Below are positions 9,853 to 18,388 of a stretch of DNA of 64,000 nt, piece by piece; the stretch's first letter is position 1, and every line of letters begins with the position of its first letter. This stretch comes from Chryseobacterium paridis (GTDB lineage Bacteria > Bacteroidota > Bacteroidia > Flavobacteriales > Weeksellaceae), in NCBI RefSeq assembly GCF_016595215.1, contig NZ_JAENHK010000005.1:1-64000 (forward strand). The letters are read 5' to 3'. The notes below the pieces were generated by a model that saw only the letters and a program-made list of their open reading frames with translations, was not told the origin of the DNA and did not search any database. A program made the position numbers and the translations under genes.

Positions 9853-11184
9853 ATGACCATGTCCGGAAATATTCTGATTATCGATGATGAAATAAAGCTT
9901 CTCAAATTATTGGGAATGATTCTCTCTCAAGAAGATTTTAATGTAAAAGAAGCCTCAACTGCCCGTTCAGCGATGACGATGCTTGAGCAATATGAATTTG
10001 ATGTCGTATTAAGCGATGTCCGTCTTCCTGATGGCTTCGGAGTGGAACTGGTAAAATCTATTAAAACCAAATATCCACATCTGGAAATTATCCTGATGAC
10101 TGCTTTTGGTAATATTACGGATGCAGTACAAGCTATGAAAAATGGGGCTTATGATTATTTGGTAAAAGGTGATGACAACGATAAGATCATCCCTTTGGTC
10201 TATAAGGCACTGGATAAAGTAAAAGACAATAAATCTAAAATTATTCAAAAAACGGATAACCAAAAAGGCTTTGGACAAGTTATCGGAACGTCCCCCCTCC
10301 TTCTTCAGGCTAAAAAATTAGCCGAAAAAGTTGCTTTAACTGATGCTACCGTTCTTTTAACAGGAGAAACAGGAACAGGAAAAGAGGTCTTTGCAAACGC
10401 TATTCACGAAGGAAGTGACAGAAAGAAAAATAATTTTGTTGCCATCAACTGTTCTGCATTCAGTAAAGAAATACTTGAAAGTGAACTTTTCGGGCATAAA
10501 CAAGGCGCCTTTACAGGGGCGATAAAAGATAAAAAAGGATTGGTAGAAGAAGCCAATGGCGGTACTTTATTTTTAGATGAAATCGGAGAGATGCCTATTG
10601 AACTGCAGGCTAAACTACTCCGTGTTCTTGAAACCCATGAATTTATGAAAATGGGTGAAACAAAAGTGTCGAAATCGGACTTCAGGTTAATTGCTGCGAC
10701 CAACAGGAATCTGGAGGATGAAATCAGACAGGGAAACTTCAGAGAAGATCTTTATTTCAGATTAAATGTTTTCGAAATCACCCTCCCCCCTCTCCGCGAA
10801 AGAAAAGAAGACTTAAAAGTTCTGGCGAAAAGCTTTATTGATATCTTTTCCCACAAACTTCATTTAACTTCAGTAAAGGTTTCTCCTGATTATTACAAAA
10901 CATTGGAAAAGAACGACTGGAAGGGGAACATCCGGGAGCTAAGAAATACGATAGAAAGAAGTCTTATTTTAATGAACGACGATATTCTGGATACTGAAAG
11001 TCTTCCTCATTATTCAGAAAAAGTAACCAATGACAAAGATTCTTTAAGTATAAGATCGCTTGAAAAAGAGCACATTCAAAAAGTTTTGCATTATACAAAG
11101 GGTAATAAAGCAGAAGCAGCAAGACTGCTAGAGATCGGCATTGCCACACTGTATCGCAAACTTGAAGAATATGGATTAAGATAA
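9853..11184 (+). CDS. Sigma54-dependent (NtrC-family) response regulator
   Basis: A 443-residue activator with three domains: a receiver (acid pair D11/D12, phospho-acceptor D55 in VLSDVRLPD), an AAA+ domain with Walker A GETGTGKE about residues 172-179 and the sigma54-contact motif GAFTGA about 218-223, and a C-terminal Fis-type helix-turn-helix (GNKAEAARLLEIGIATLYRKL). It therefore activates sigma54 RNA polymerase after phosphorylation. It lies just upstream of the kdp operon on the same strand, and no OmpR-type KdpE is present. It probably pairs with the histidine kinase at 18389 to control kdp. The start could also be the ATG at 9859. Confidence 0.93.
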   Translation: MTMSGNILIIDDEIKLLKLLGMILSQEDFNVKEASTARSAMTMLEQYEFDVVLSDVRLPDGFGVELVKSIKTKYPHLEIILMTAFGNITDAVQAMKNGAYDYLVKGDDNDKIIPLVYKALDKVKDNKSKIIQKTDNQKGFGQVIGTSPLLLQAKKLAEKVALTDATVLLTGETGTGKEVFANAIHEGSDRKKNNFVAINCSAFSKEILESELFGHKQGAFTGAIKDKKGLVEEANGGTLFLDEIGEMPIELQAKLLRVLETHEFMKMGETKVSKSDFRLIAATNRNLEDEIRQGNFREDLYFRLNVFEITLPPLRERKEDLKVLAKSFIDIFSHKLHLTSVKVSPDYYKTLEKNDWKGNIRELRNTIERSLILMNDDILDTESLPHYSEKVTNDKDSLSIRSLEKEHIQKVLHYTKGNKAEAARLLEIGIATLYRKLEEYGLR

Positions 11185-11210
11185 AAAAACAGAGCCTATC
11201 ATTTTAATAA

Positions 11211-11243
11211 AGAGCCTATCATTTTGATAGGCTTTTTTGTTTT
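11211..11243 (+). terminator. Terminator with duplicated 5' arm
   Basis: A perfect 9-bp stem (AGCCTATCA / TGATAGGCT) with a 3-base loop and six following T bases ends the regulator transcript. A near-identical 20-base copy of the left half sits directly before it at 11191-11210, a tandem duplication that lacks the right arm. Confidence 0.85.
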
Positions 11244-11353
11244 TGGCAAAATCTTATATCACAGATAAACCACTACTATAAAGCGATTTAACACAAAAAG
11301 TCACAAAATGGATTCTTTTTTGGCATTAGAGATTTAGAATAAAATATTTCAAA

Positions 11354-11461
11354 ATGACTATTTCAAAAAAAACATTCAAAAAGCGAGATCATTCGAAGTT
11401 CAGCTTCCTGATCGTGTCGTATGTACTGTTTACCCTTTTAACCCTAATTGTTACATTATGA
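11354..11461 (+). CDS. Micro-ORF at the head of the kdp operon, single membrane helix
   Basis: A 35-codon ATG ORF encodes a basic N-terminus (KKTFKKRDHSK) followed by one hydrophobic helix of about 19 residues, so a bitopic membrane peptide is predicted. Its TGA stop overlaps the ATG of the next micro-ORF (ATGA), which suggests coupled translation. The position directly before a second membrane micro-ORF, KdpF and KdpA supports a real kdp-associated small protein. I do not recognise a named family. Confidence 0.5.
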   Translation: MTISKKTFKKRDHSKFSFLIVSYVLFTLLTLIVTL

Positions 11462-11541
11462 TGTTGGTAATTTTATTAGTACTCAGTGCCATTTTATTTT
11501 GGCTTTTGTATAAATCCGTTGAATTCTTTGATAAAATATAA
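11458..11541 (+). CDS. Second micro-ORF of the kdp operon, membrane peptide
   Basis: A 27-codon ORF beginning with ATGATG and overlapping the previous stop by four bases. It encodes almost one hydrophobic helix ending in YKSVEFFDKI, and resembles KdpF in size and topology. It ends four bases before the KdpF start. It may be a second KdpF-like stabilising peptide, but this is an inference from position and hydrophobicity. Confidence 0.5.
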   Translation: MMLVILLVLSAILFWLLYKSVEFFDKI

Positions 11542-11545
11542 AGCT

Positions 11546-11623
11546 ATGTGGAGTTTATTTTTTCTTTCAATACTGGCCTTTGTGTATATCTGCTATGTTC
11601 TTATAAAACCAGAAAAATTTTAA
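11546..11623 (+). CDS. kdpF: KdpF, small subunit of the K+-transporting ATPase
   Basis: A 25-residue single-helix peptide ending in the KdpF-type tail YVLIKPEKF. KdpF is a membrane peptide that stabilises the KdpABC complex. The gene stops six bases before kdpA, exactly where kdpF lies in known kdp operons. Length and the PEKF ending fit the family. Confidence 0.82.
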   Translation: MWSLFFLSILAFVYICYVLIKPEKF

Positions 11624-11629
11624 TCAATC

Positions 11630-13324
11630 ATGAACACAGAAATTGTAGGCATCATAGCGATGTTCGTCATCACATTAATAATAGGGCTATTTTTAGGTAA
11701 GTATATTGCTAATGTGTATGGTCATAAAAAAACCTTTTTAGATTTTATTTTTCAACCGATTGAAAAATTAATTTATAAAGCATGTGGAATCAATCCTAAC
11801 CGTCAAATGACATGGAAACAAAATATGTTTGCCATGTTGAGTATTAATCTGGTGTGGTTGGTTATTGGATTTTTCATCTTACTCAATCAATCCTGGCTTC
11901 CTTTAAATCCTGATGGAAATCCAAATATGTCCCCCGATCTTGCTTTCAACACAGCAATTTCATTTTTAGTCAATTGTAATCTACAGCACTACTCAGGGGA
12001 AACGGGTGTAAGTTATCTAAGTCAGTTGTATTTAATGTTTCTTCAATTTGTAACCGCTGCAACCGGAATGGCTGCAATGGCAGTACTTTTCAAGGCATTT
12101 AAAGAAAAAACTACAACCGAATTAGGAAACTTTTTTGATTTTTTCACAAAATCCATGATCAGAATACTGATCCCTATAAGTATTATTGTTGCTTTTATCC
12201 TTTCTGCAAACGGAAGTCCAATGACGTTTGAAGGAAAAGATCATATCACTACTCTGGAAGGACAAAAAGCCGATATTTCAAGAGGTCCTGCTGCTGCATT
12301 CATTGCGATCAAACATTTGGGAACAAATGGTGGAGGTTTCTTTGGTACGAATTCGGCGCATCCCCTTGAAAACCCTAATTATTTAACCAATATGACAGAA
12401 ATGGTCACTCAGATGATCATCCCATTTGCATTGGTATTTGCATTAGGATTTTATTTAAAGAAAAAAAGACTTTCATGGACTATCTTTTCTGTGATGACCA
12501 TCGGTTTTCTTGCCTTAGCAACTCCTACGATCATGAATGAAATTCACGGAAATCCACTGATCACTCAAATGGGTGCAGATCACCAGCTAGGTGCGATGGA
12601 AGGTAAGGAAATCCGTTTCGGAAGTGCAGCCTCAGGATATTGGAGTATTGCTACAACTGTTATCTCTACAGGTTCTGTAAATGCCATGCATGATAGCATG
12701 ATGCCTTTGTCAGGAATGAATCAGCTTCTTTCAATGATGATCAATTGCTTCTATGGCGGTTGTGGTGTAGGAATTTTAAACTATTTCATCTTTATTATTC
12801 TTGCCGTATTCATTAGTGGACTTATGGTTGGTAGAACGCCAGAGTTTTTAGGTAAAAAAATTGAAGCGAAGGAAATGAAGATCGCCATGATCGTGGCTTT
12901 GTTCCATCCGTTCTTAATTCTTGTAGGAACTGCTCTTACAGCTTATTTCCCGGAATTCGGAGCCAAAACATTGAATAACCCAGGATTCCATGGATTCAGT
13001 GAGATGTTATATGAATTCACTTCCTCTTCTGCCAATAACGGATCCGGATTTGAAGGATTAGGTGATAATACTCCATGGTGGAATATCTCAACAGGAATTG
13101 TACTGTTACTTTCAAGATTTATTCCAATCATTGGTCCAATTGCAATTGCCGGATACCTGGCTCAGAAGAAATACATCCCGGAAAGTGCCGGTACATTGAA
13201 AACAGATACTGCAACCTTTGGATTTATGACTCTCGCAGTGATCCTTCTCATAGCAGCATTGTCTTTCTTCCCTGCATTGACACTGGGACCTATAGCGGAA
13301 CAAATCCAGTATTTTTCTAAATAA
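11630..13324 (+). CDS. kdpA: KdpA, potassium-binding channel subunit
   Basis: A 564-residue polytopic membrane protein. It carries the KdpA signatures: SFLVNCNLQHYSGE in the first pore loop, GGGFFGTNSAHPLENP in the second, NCFYGGCGVG in the third and TSSSANNGSGFEG in the fourth. It forms the K+-selective channel-like subunit of the high-affinity Kdp pump. It sits in the kdpF-A-B-C order. Unusually, 182 bases separate it from kdpB. Confidence 0.98.
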   Translation: MNTEIVGIIAMFVITLIIGLFLGKYIANVYGHKKTFLDFIFQPIEKLIYKACGINPNRQMTWKQNMFAMLSINLVWLVIGFFILLNQSWLPLNPDGNPNMSPDLAFNTAISFLVNCNLQHYSGETGVSYLSQLYLMFLQFVTAATGMAAMAVLFKAFKEKTTTELGNFFDFFTKSMIRILIPISIIVAFILSANGSPMTFEGKDHITTLEGQKADISRGPAAAFIAIKHLGTNGGGFFGTNSAHPLENPNYLTNMTEMVTQMIIPFALVFALGFYLKKKRLSWTIFSVMTIGFLALATPTIMNEIHGNPLITQMGADHQLGAMEGKEIRFGSAASGYWSIATTVISTGSVNAMHDSMMPLSGMNQLLSMMINCFYGGCGVGILNYFIFIILAVFISGLMVGRTPEFLGKKIEAKEMKIAMIVALFHPFLILVGTALTAYFPEFGAKTLNNPGFHGFSEMLYEFTSSSANNGSGFEGLGDNTPWWNISTGIVLLLSRFIPIIGPIAIAGYLAQKKYIPESAGTLKTDTATFGFMTLAVILLIAALSFFPALTLGPIAEQIQYFSK

Positions 13325-13506
13325 ACGTGAACACTACCAATTAAAAATCAATAGGTCCATTAAGGCGTTGAAATGATCAAGGAAATTCAAACTAGTCTGA
13401 AATCATAGAAACATTCACTTGAAAAATATTATCCATACCTCACCTTATTATTTTAACCAACCTTAATGGTTACCATTGATTAACAATTATATAACTCTTT
13501 TCAAAA

Positions 13507-15546
13507 ATGAAAAATCAATCACAAACATTGTTTCAAAAAGATTTGGTCAACGAGGCTATCAAACAGTCTTTTGTAAAGCTGAATCCGAAAATTATGTTTA
13601 AAAATCCAGTGATGTTTCTGGTAGAAGTCGGAACTGTCGTTATGCTCATCGTAAGCTTATCTAGCTTGACAGGTGATAAAACACAAGGTAGCTTCTCATA
13701 TAACTTTTTAGTATTTATCATTTTATTTTTCACGGTGTTATTTGCCAACTTTGCTGAAGCTATTGCCGAAGCAAGAGGAAAAGCACAGGCTGATACCCTT
13801 AGAAAAACCCGTGAGGAAACTCCAGCCAAAATGATCATTGACAATAAACCTGGATTTCAGGTTGACACCACATTGAAAATGTCTGCTGAAATGAAATTGG
13901 GTGATATCTTCCTTTGTGAAGCGGGTGATCAAATTCCTATGGATGGTGAAATCATCGAAGGACTGGCAACGATTGATGAATCAGCTATTACAGGAGAAAG
14001 TGCTCCGGTCATTCGTGAAGCAGGTGGAGATAAAAGCTCTGTAACCGGAGGTACGAAAGTACTTTCAGATCGTATCAAAGTGAAAGTGACCACAAGACCT
14101 GGTGAATCTTTTCTTGATAAAATGATTGCTCTTGTTGAAGGAGCATCAAGACAAAAAACACCCAATGAAATCGCATTAACCATACTTTTAGCAGGGTTCA
14201 CCCTGACTTTTATAATCGTTACATTAACTTTAAAACCCTTTGCAGACTACGCGCAAACCCCAATTACTATTGCGGCATTTATATCCCTTTTCGTTTGTTT
14301 GATCCCGACAACAATTGGAGGTTTGCTTTCTGCAATCGGTATTGCCGGGATGGACCGAGCTTTAAGAGCAAATGTAATCACCAAAAGTGGTAAAGCTGTA
14401 GAAACAGCCGGAGATATTGATGTTCTGCTTCTTGATAAAACAGGAACAATTACTATTGGAAACCGTAAAGCCACACAATTCCATCCTGCCAATAATATCC
14501 AGCTTGATGAATTTATTAAAGCTGCTGCTCTAAGCTCTGTAGCAGATGAAACGCCGGAAGGGAAATCAATTATTGAATTAAGTAATCTACAACCTCAGGA
14601 CCTGCTTGTTCCAAGTCCCAGCTATATAGATTTCACTGCTGAGACAAGAACTTCTGGGATCGATTTCGAAGATACAAGAATCAGAAAAGGAGCTTATGAT
14701 ACGATTAAAAAACTAACTGAAAAAGCAGGTAATATTTTTCCTCAGGAAACTCAGGATGCCACCACTAAAATTTCTGAAAACGGAGGAACTCCTTTGGTCG
14801 TATCAGTAAATGAAGTGGTATGGGGAGTCATCGAACTTCAGGATATTATTAAAACAGGAATCCAGGAACGTTTTCAGCGTTTGAGAAAAATGGGTGTGAA
14901 AACCGTGATGGTAACGGGAGATAACCCTTTAACTGCAAAATTTATTGCTGAAAAAGCAGGGGTTGATGATTTCATTGCAGAAGCCAAACCTGAAGATAAA
15001 ATGAACTACATCAAAAAGGAACAGCAGTCAGGAAAACTTGTTGCCATGATGGGAGATGGTACGAATGATGCGCCAGCTCTAGCTCAGGCAGATGTGGGTG
15101 TTGCTATGAACAGTGGAACTCAGGCTGCAAAAGAAGCCGGAAACATGGTAGACCTTGATAATGATCCTACTAAATTGATTGAAATCGTAGAGATCGGGAA
15201 ACAATTATTAATGACCCGTGGAACCCTTACCACTTTCAGTATTGCGAATGACGTTGCTAAATATTTTGCCATCATCCCGGCTTTGTTTATCACTTTTATT
15301 CCAGCTCTTCAGAAGTTGAATATCATGAATCTTCACAGCCCTGAATCTGCAATATTATCGGCGATCATTTTCAATGCGGTTATCATTCCCGCGCTAATTC
15401 CATTGGCATTGAAAGGTGTGGCTTATAAACCCATTGGCGCAAGTGCTTTGCTCAGAAGAAATCTTTTGATCTATGGTTTAGGAGGTGTTATTGTTCCATT
15501 CATCGGAATAAAACTTATTGATTTATTCATCAGTTTATTCTTTTAA
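13507..15546 (+). CDS. kdpB: KdpB, P-type ATPase catalytic subunit
   Basis: A 679-residue class I P-type ATPase. The phosphorylated Asp is D310 in DKTGT, the actuator motif is TGES, the hinge motif is [18 protein letters not shown], and KdpB membrane segments flank both. It hydrolyses ATP to drive K+ uptake through KdpA. The gene ends 12 bases before kdpC. The 182-base leader in front of it holds no gene. Confidence 0.98.
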   Translation: MKNQSQTLFQKDLVNEAIKQSFVKLNPKIMFKNPVMFLVEVGTVVMLIVSLSSLTGDKTQGSFSYNFLVFIILFFTVLFANFAEAIAEARGKAQADTLRKTREETPAKMIIDNKPGFQVDTTLKMSAEMKLGDIFLCEAGDQIPMDGEIIEGLATIDESAITGESAPVIREAGGDKSSVTGGTKVLSDRIKVKVTTRPGESFLDKMIALVEGASRQKTPNEIALTILLAGFTLTFIIVTLTLKPFADYAQTPITIAAFISLFVCLIPTTIGGLLSAIGIAGMDRALRANVITKSGKAVETAGDIDVLLLDKTGTITIGNRKATQFHPANNIQLDEFIKAAALSSVADETPEGKSIIELSNLQPQDLLVPSPSYIDFTAETRTSGIDFEDTRIRKGAYDTIKKLTEKAGNIFPQETQDATTKISENGGTPLVVSVNEVVWGVIELQDIIKTGIQERFQRLRKMGVKTVMVTGDNPLTAKFIAEKAGVDDFIAEAKPEDKMNYIKKEQQSGKLVAMMGDGTNDAPALAQADVGVAMNSGTQAAKEAGNMVDLDNDPTKLIEIVEIGKQLLMTRGTLTTFSIANDVAKYFAIIPALFITFIPALQKLNIMNLHSPESAILSAIIFNAVIIPALIPLALKGVAYKPIGASALLRRNLLIYGLGGVIVPFIGIKLIDLFISLFF

Positions 15547-15558
15547 AATTTTAAAACA

Positions 15559-16116
15559 ATGAAAATTTATTTTATTTCAGCATTAAAATTAACATTCGTA
15601 ATGCTGGTTTGTACAGGCTTTTATTTGCTTTTTGTGTTTGCAGGTTCAAAATTACTTCCAACACAAGGGAATGGTGAAACCATTACTTATAAAGGTCAAA
15701 AGTTTTATGCTAATATCGGACAGGAATTTAAGTCCCCGAAATATTTCCACAGTCGACCATCTGCGGCTAATTATAATGCCGCAGGAAGTGCCGGAAGCAA
15801 TAAAGGACCAAGTAATAAAGAGTATCTGGAAACTGTTCAAAAAAGAATTGATACTTTGAGAATGCAGAATCCGAAAATGAAAGATACGGAAGTACCTGTA
15901 GAACTTGTTACTGCAAGCGGAAGTGGATTGGATCCTGATATTTCTGAAGTAGGAGCCCTTTATCAAATTAAAAGAGTGGCAAAGGAAAGAAATCTCTCAG
16001 AAGCCAGAGTTGAAAGCCTTGTCAAAACAAATACTGAAAAACCTCTTATGGGACTTTTCGGACCTTCAAAAGTGAACGTACTGAAGCTTAACATTGCTTT
16101 AGATAAATTACAATAA
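15559..16116 (+). CDS. kdpC: KdpC, accessory subunit of the K+ ATPase
   Basis: A 185-residue protein with one N-terminal membrane helix and the KdpC signatures SPKYFHSRPSAANYNAAGS and SGSGLDPDIS. The family stabilises the complex and aids ATP binding by KdpB. It follows kdpB by 12 bases. Confidence 0.97.
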   Translation: MKIYFISALKLTFVMLVCTGFYLLFVFAGSKLLPTQGNGETITYKGQKFYANIGQEFKSPKYFHSRPSAANYNAAGSAGSNKGPSNKEYLETVQKRIDTLRMQNPKMKDTEVPVELVTASGSGLDPDISEVGALYQIKRVAKERNLSEARVESLVKTNTEKPLMGLFGPSKVNVLKLNIALDKLQ

Positions 16117-16130
16117 TCCTTAAAACTAAC

Positions 16131-17216
16131 ATGAAAAAATACATTGTCGCTGGTATTTTGCTTGGGATATTTTTTCCAAAAGCTCAATCTTCAGATTCAG
16201 TAAAAATAAGTCCAAAAGTTAAATTCTCCGCTTATGCAGAACTCTTTTACACCTACGATTTTAATGAACCTACCAATCATCTCCGTCAAAACTTTCTATA
16301 CTCATATAACAGACATAATGAAGTAAATCTTAATCTTGGCTTGGTAAAAGCTTCGTATGAAAGTGATCAGCTCCGTGCTAATTTTGCTTTAATGGCAGGA
16401 ACTTATGCACAGGATAATATGGCAGCAGAACAGAATGCTTTACGTTATGTAAATGAAGCTAATATTGGAATTAAAATTTCCAAAAATAAAAACCTCTGGA
16501 TCGATGCCGGAATAATGCCTTCTCATATTGGTTGGGAAAGTGCTATTGGAAAAGATAATATTAATTTAACAAGGAGTCTGGCCGCTGAAAACTCGCCTTA
16601 TTTTGAAACTGGTGCTAAAATTTCTTACACCTCAGATAATGGAAAATGGTTTTTAAGTGGGTTGGTCTTAAATGGATGGCAGCGTATTGCAAAACCTGAA
16701 GGAAATCAGACTATTGCTTTTGGGCATCAGCTAACTTATAAACCTAATGATAAAATTACTTTAAACAGCAGCTCATTTATTGGAAATGATAAAGCAAAAG
16801 AAGACAAAAGAATGCGTTATTTCCATGATCTATATGGCAGCTTCCAATTGACAGATCAATTTTCAACCGTATTAGGCTTTGATATTGGAGCTGAACAAAA
16901 ATCAAAAGGAAGCGAACAATACAATTTGTGGTACAGTCCAAATATCTTAATGAAATATCAGCTTGATGATAAATGGGCTTTGGCAGGAAGAGTAGAATAT
17001 TATAATGATAAAAATGGGGTTATTATCGCTACAAAAACTCCAAATGGTTTTCAAACCTTCGGATATTCGGTGAATGTGGATTATGCTATTTTAAAGAATG
17101 TAATATTTCGCACAGAAGCCAGAGGATTTAACTCCAAAGATGCGATCTTTGTAAAAAGTGATGATGTAAGACAAGGAAATTTCTTTATTACAACAAGTCT
17201 TGCAGCTTGGTTTTAA
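16131..17216 (+). CDS. Outer-membrane beta-barrel porin of the kdp operon
   Basis: A 361-residue protein with a signal peptide (cleavage near AQSSDS, about residue 19) and alternating beta-strand character ending in a terminal aromatic residue (SLAAWF), as expected for outer-membrane barrels. It resembles the putative beta-barrel porin-2 (OmpL-like) proteins found in kdp operons of Bacteroidota. It starts 14 bases after kdpC and is followed by the KdpD piece. A role in moving K+ across the outer membrane for the inner-membrane pump is an inference from position. Confidence 0.8.
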   Translation: MKKYIVAGILLGIFFPKAQSSDSVKISPKVKFSAYAELFYTYDFNEPTNHLRQNFLYSYNRHNEVNLNLGLVKASYESDQLRANFALMAGTYAQDNMAAEQNALRYVNEANIGIKISKNKNLWIDAGIMPSHIGWESAIGKDNINLTRSLAAENSPYFETGAKISYTSDNGKWFLSGLVLNGWQRIAKPEGNQTIAFGHQLTYKPNDKITLNSSSFIGNDKAKEDKRMRYFHDLYGSFQLTDQFSTVLGFDIGAEQKSKGSEQYNLWYSPNILMKYQLDDKWALAGRVEYYNDKNGVIIATKTPNGFQTFGYSVNVDYAILKNVIFRTEARGFNSKDAIFVKSDDVRQGNFFITTSLAAWF

Positions 17217-17273
17217 TAATAAATTCAGCCACGGATAAAGGTGTTTAAACTCAAATTAAAAAGAATAAAATCA

Positions 17274-18383
17274 ATGTCATCAGCAAAACAATTTTTAGAA
17301 CTGATTCAAAAATCCAAAAAAGGAAAATTCAAGATCTATATTGGGATGAGTGCCGGTGTGGGAAAAACTTTCCGCATGCTTCAGGAAGCCCATGCTTTGT
17401 TACGAAATGGTATTGATGTAAAAATAGGTTACGTTGAAACCCATGGCCGGGAGGAAACGGTAGCACTGGTTGATGGCATTCCTGAAATAGCAAGAAGATC
17501 TGTATTTTACAAGGGTAAAAACCTTGAAGAAATGGATCTTCAGGCTATTATCAATGAACACCCGGAGGTCGTTCTTGTAGATGAACTGGCCCATACCAAT
17601 GTGGAAGGTTCAAAAAACAAAAAGAGATGGCAGGACGTCCTGGAAATTCTTGATAACGGAATCAACGTGATCAGTGCCATGAATATCCAGCATATTGAAA
17701 GTCTGAATGAAGAGGTAAAAAAAATTACAGGCGTTGAAGTTTCTGAGCGTGTTCCCGATAAAATCCTTGCTCTTGCTGATGAAGTTGTGAATATTGATTT
17801 AACCGCTGATGAGCTTTTAACGAGACTTAAAGAAGGAAAGATCTATAAGAAAGATAAAATTCAGACCGCACTGAATAATTTTTTTCAAAGCGGGCACATT
17901 CTACAACTTCGGGAGCTTTCTTTAAAAGAAGTAGCCACACACGTTGAGAGAAAGGTGGAAACGGAAATTAAAACGGAAAACTTTAAACCTATTAAGTTTC
18001 TCGCCTGCATCAGCAGCAATGAAAAGATTGCCAAAAACATTATTCGGAAAACAGCCCGTCTGGCCAGTTATTATAACAGTCCCTGGACTGTTTTATACAT
18101 TCAGAAACCTTCCGAAAATCCAGAAAAAATAGCTTTAAATAAGCAACGATATTTAATTAATAATTTTAATTTAGCACAAGAAATGGGGGCTAAAGTGATC
18201 AGAATAAAAGAGAACAGCGTTCACAAAGGAATTCTGGATTATGTGATTCAGCATAATATTACAACGGTTTGCATCGGGAAGCCACATTCTCATTTCTGGC
18301 AAAGACTTTCGGGTTACAGTTGGATTTACACATTAATGAACCGATTGAACGAACGACAGATAGACATTATCATTTTATCTTAA
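17274..18383 (+). CDS. kdpD: Truncated KdpD: sensor KdpD domain plus universal-stress domain, no kinase
   Basis: The protein has about 369 residues from the ATG at 17274, which is preferred because an upstream in-frame start at 17241 adds only a basic, unconserved stretch. It has the KdpD ATP-binding domain with Walker A GMSAGVGKT (residues 24-32), the VLVDELAHTN Walker B region, and a C-terminal universal-stress-protein-like domain ending in IDIIILS. The four-helix membrane region, GAF and histidine-kinase domains of full KdpD are missing, so it cannot phosphorylate a regulator itself. The stop is five bases before the separate kinase gene. Confidence 0.92.
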   Translation: MSSAKQFLELIQKSKKGKFKIYIGMSAGVGKTFRMLQEAHALLRNGIDVKIGYVETHGREETVALVDGIPEIARRSVFYKGKNLEEMDLQAIINEHPEVVLVDELAHTNVEGSKNKKRWQDVLEILDNGINVISAMNIQHIESLNEEVKKITGVEVSERVPDKILALADEVVNIDLTADELLTRLKEGKIYKKDKIQTALNNFFQSGHILQLRELSLKEVATHVERKVETEIKTENFKPIKFLACISSNEKIAKNIIRKTARLASYYNSPWTVLYIQKPSENPEKIALNKQRYLINNFNLAQEMGAKVIRIKENSVHKGILDYVIQHNITTVCIGKPHSHFWQRLSGYSWIYTLMNRLNERQIDIIILS

Positions 18384-18388
18384 GAGTA

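Noticed and set aside
9853-11184. KdpE response regulator
   Set aside because: KdpE is OmpR-type with a winged helix. This protein has an AAA+ sigma54 domain and a Fis helix-turn-helix.
11321-11336. Candidate sigma54 promoter (TGGCAT and following bases) before the kdp micro-ORFs
   Set aside because: The -24 half is fair but the -12 half lacks the GC, reading ATTTA instead of TTGCA. The regulator predicts a sigma54 promoter but this site does not meet the consensus.
18269-18388. Earlier start for the histidine kinase
   Set aside because: It lies inside kdpD and adds 40 residues with no signal or homology. The ATG at 18389 gives a standard membrane start.
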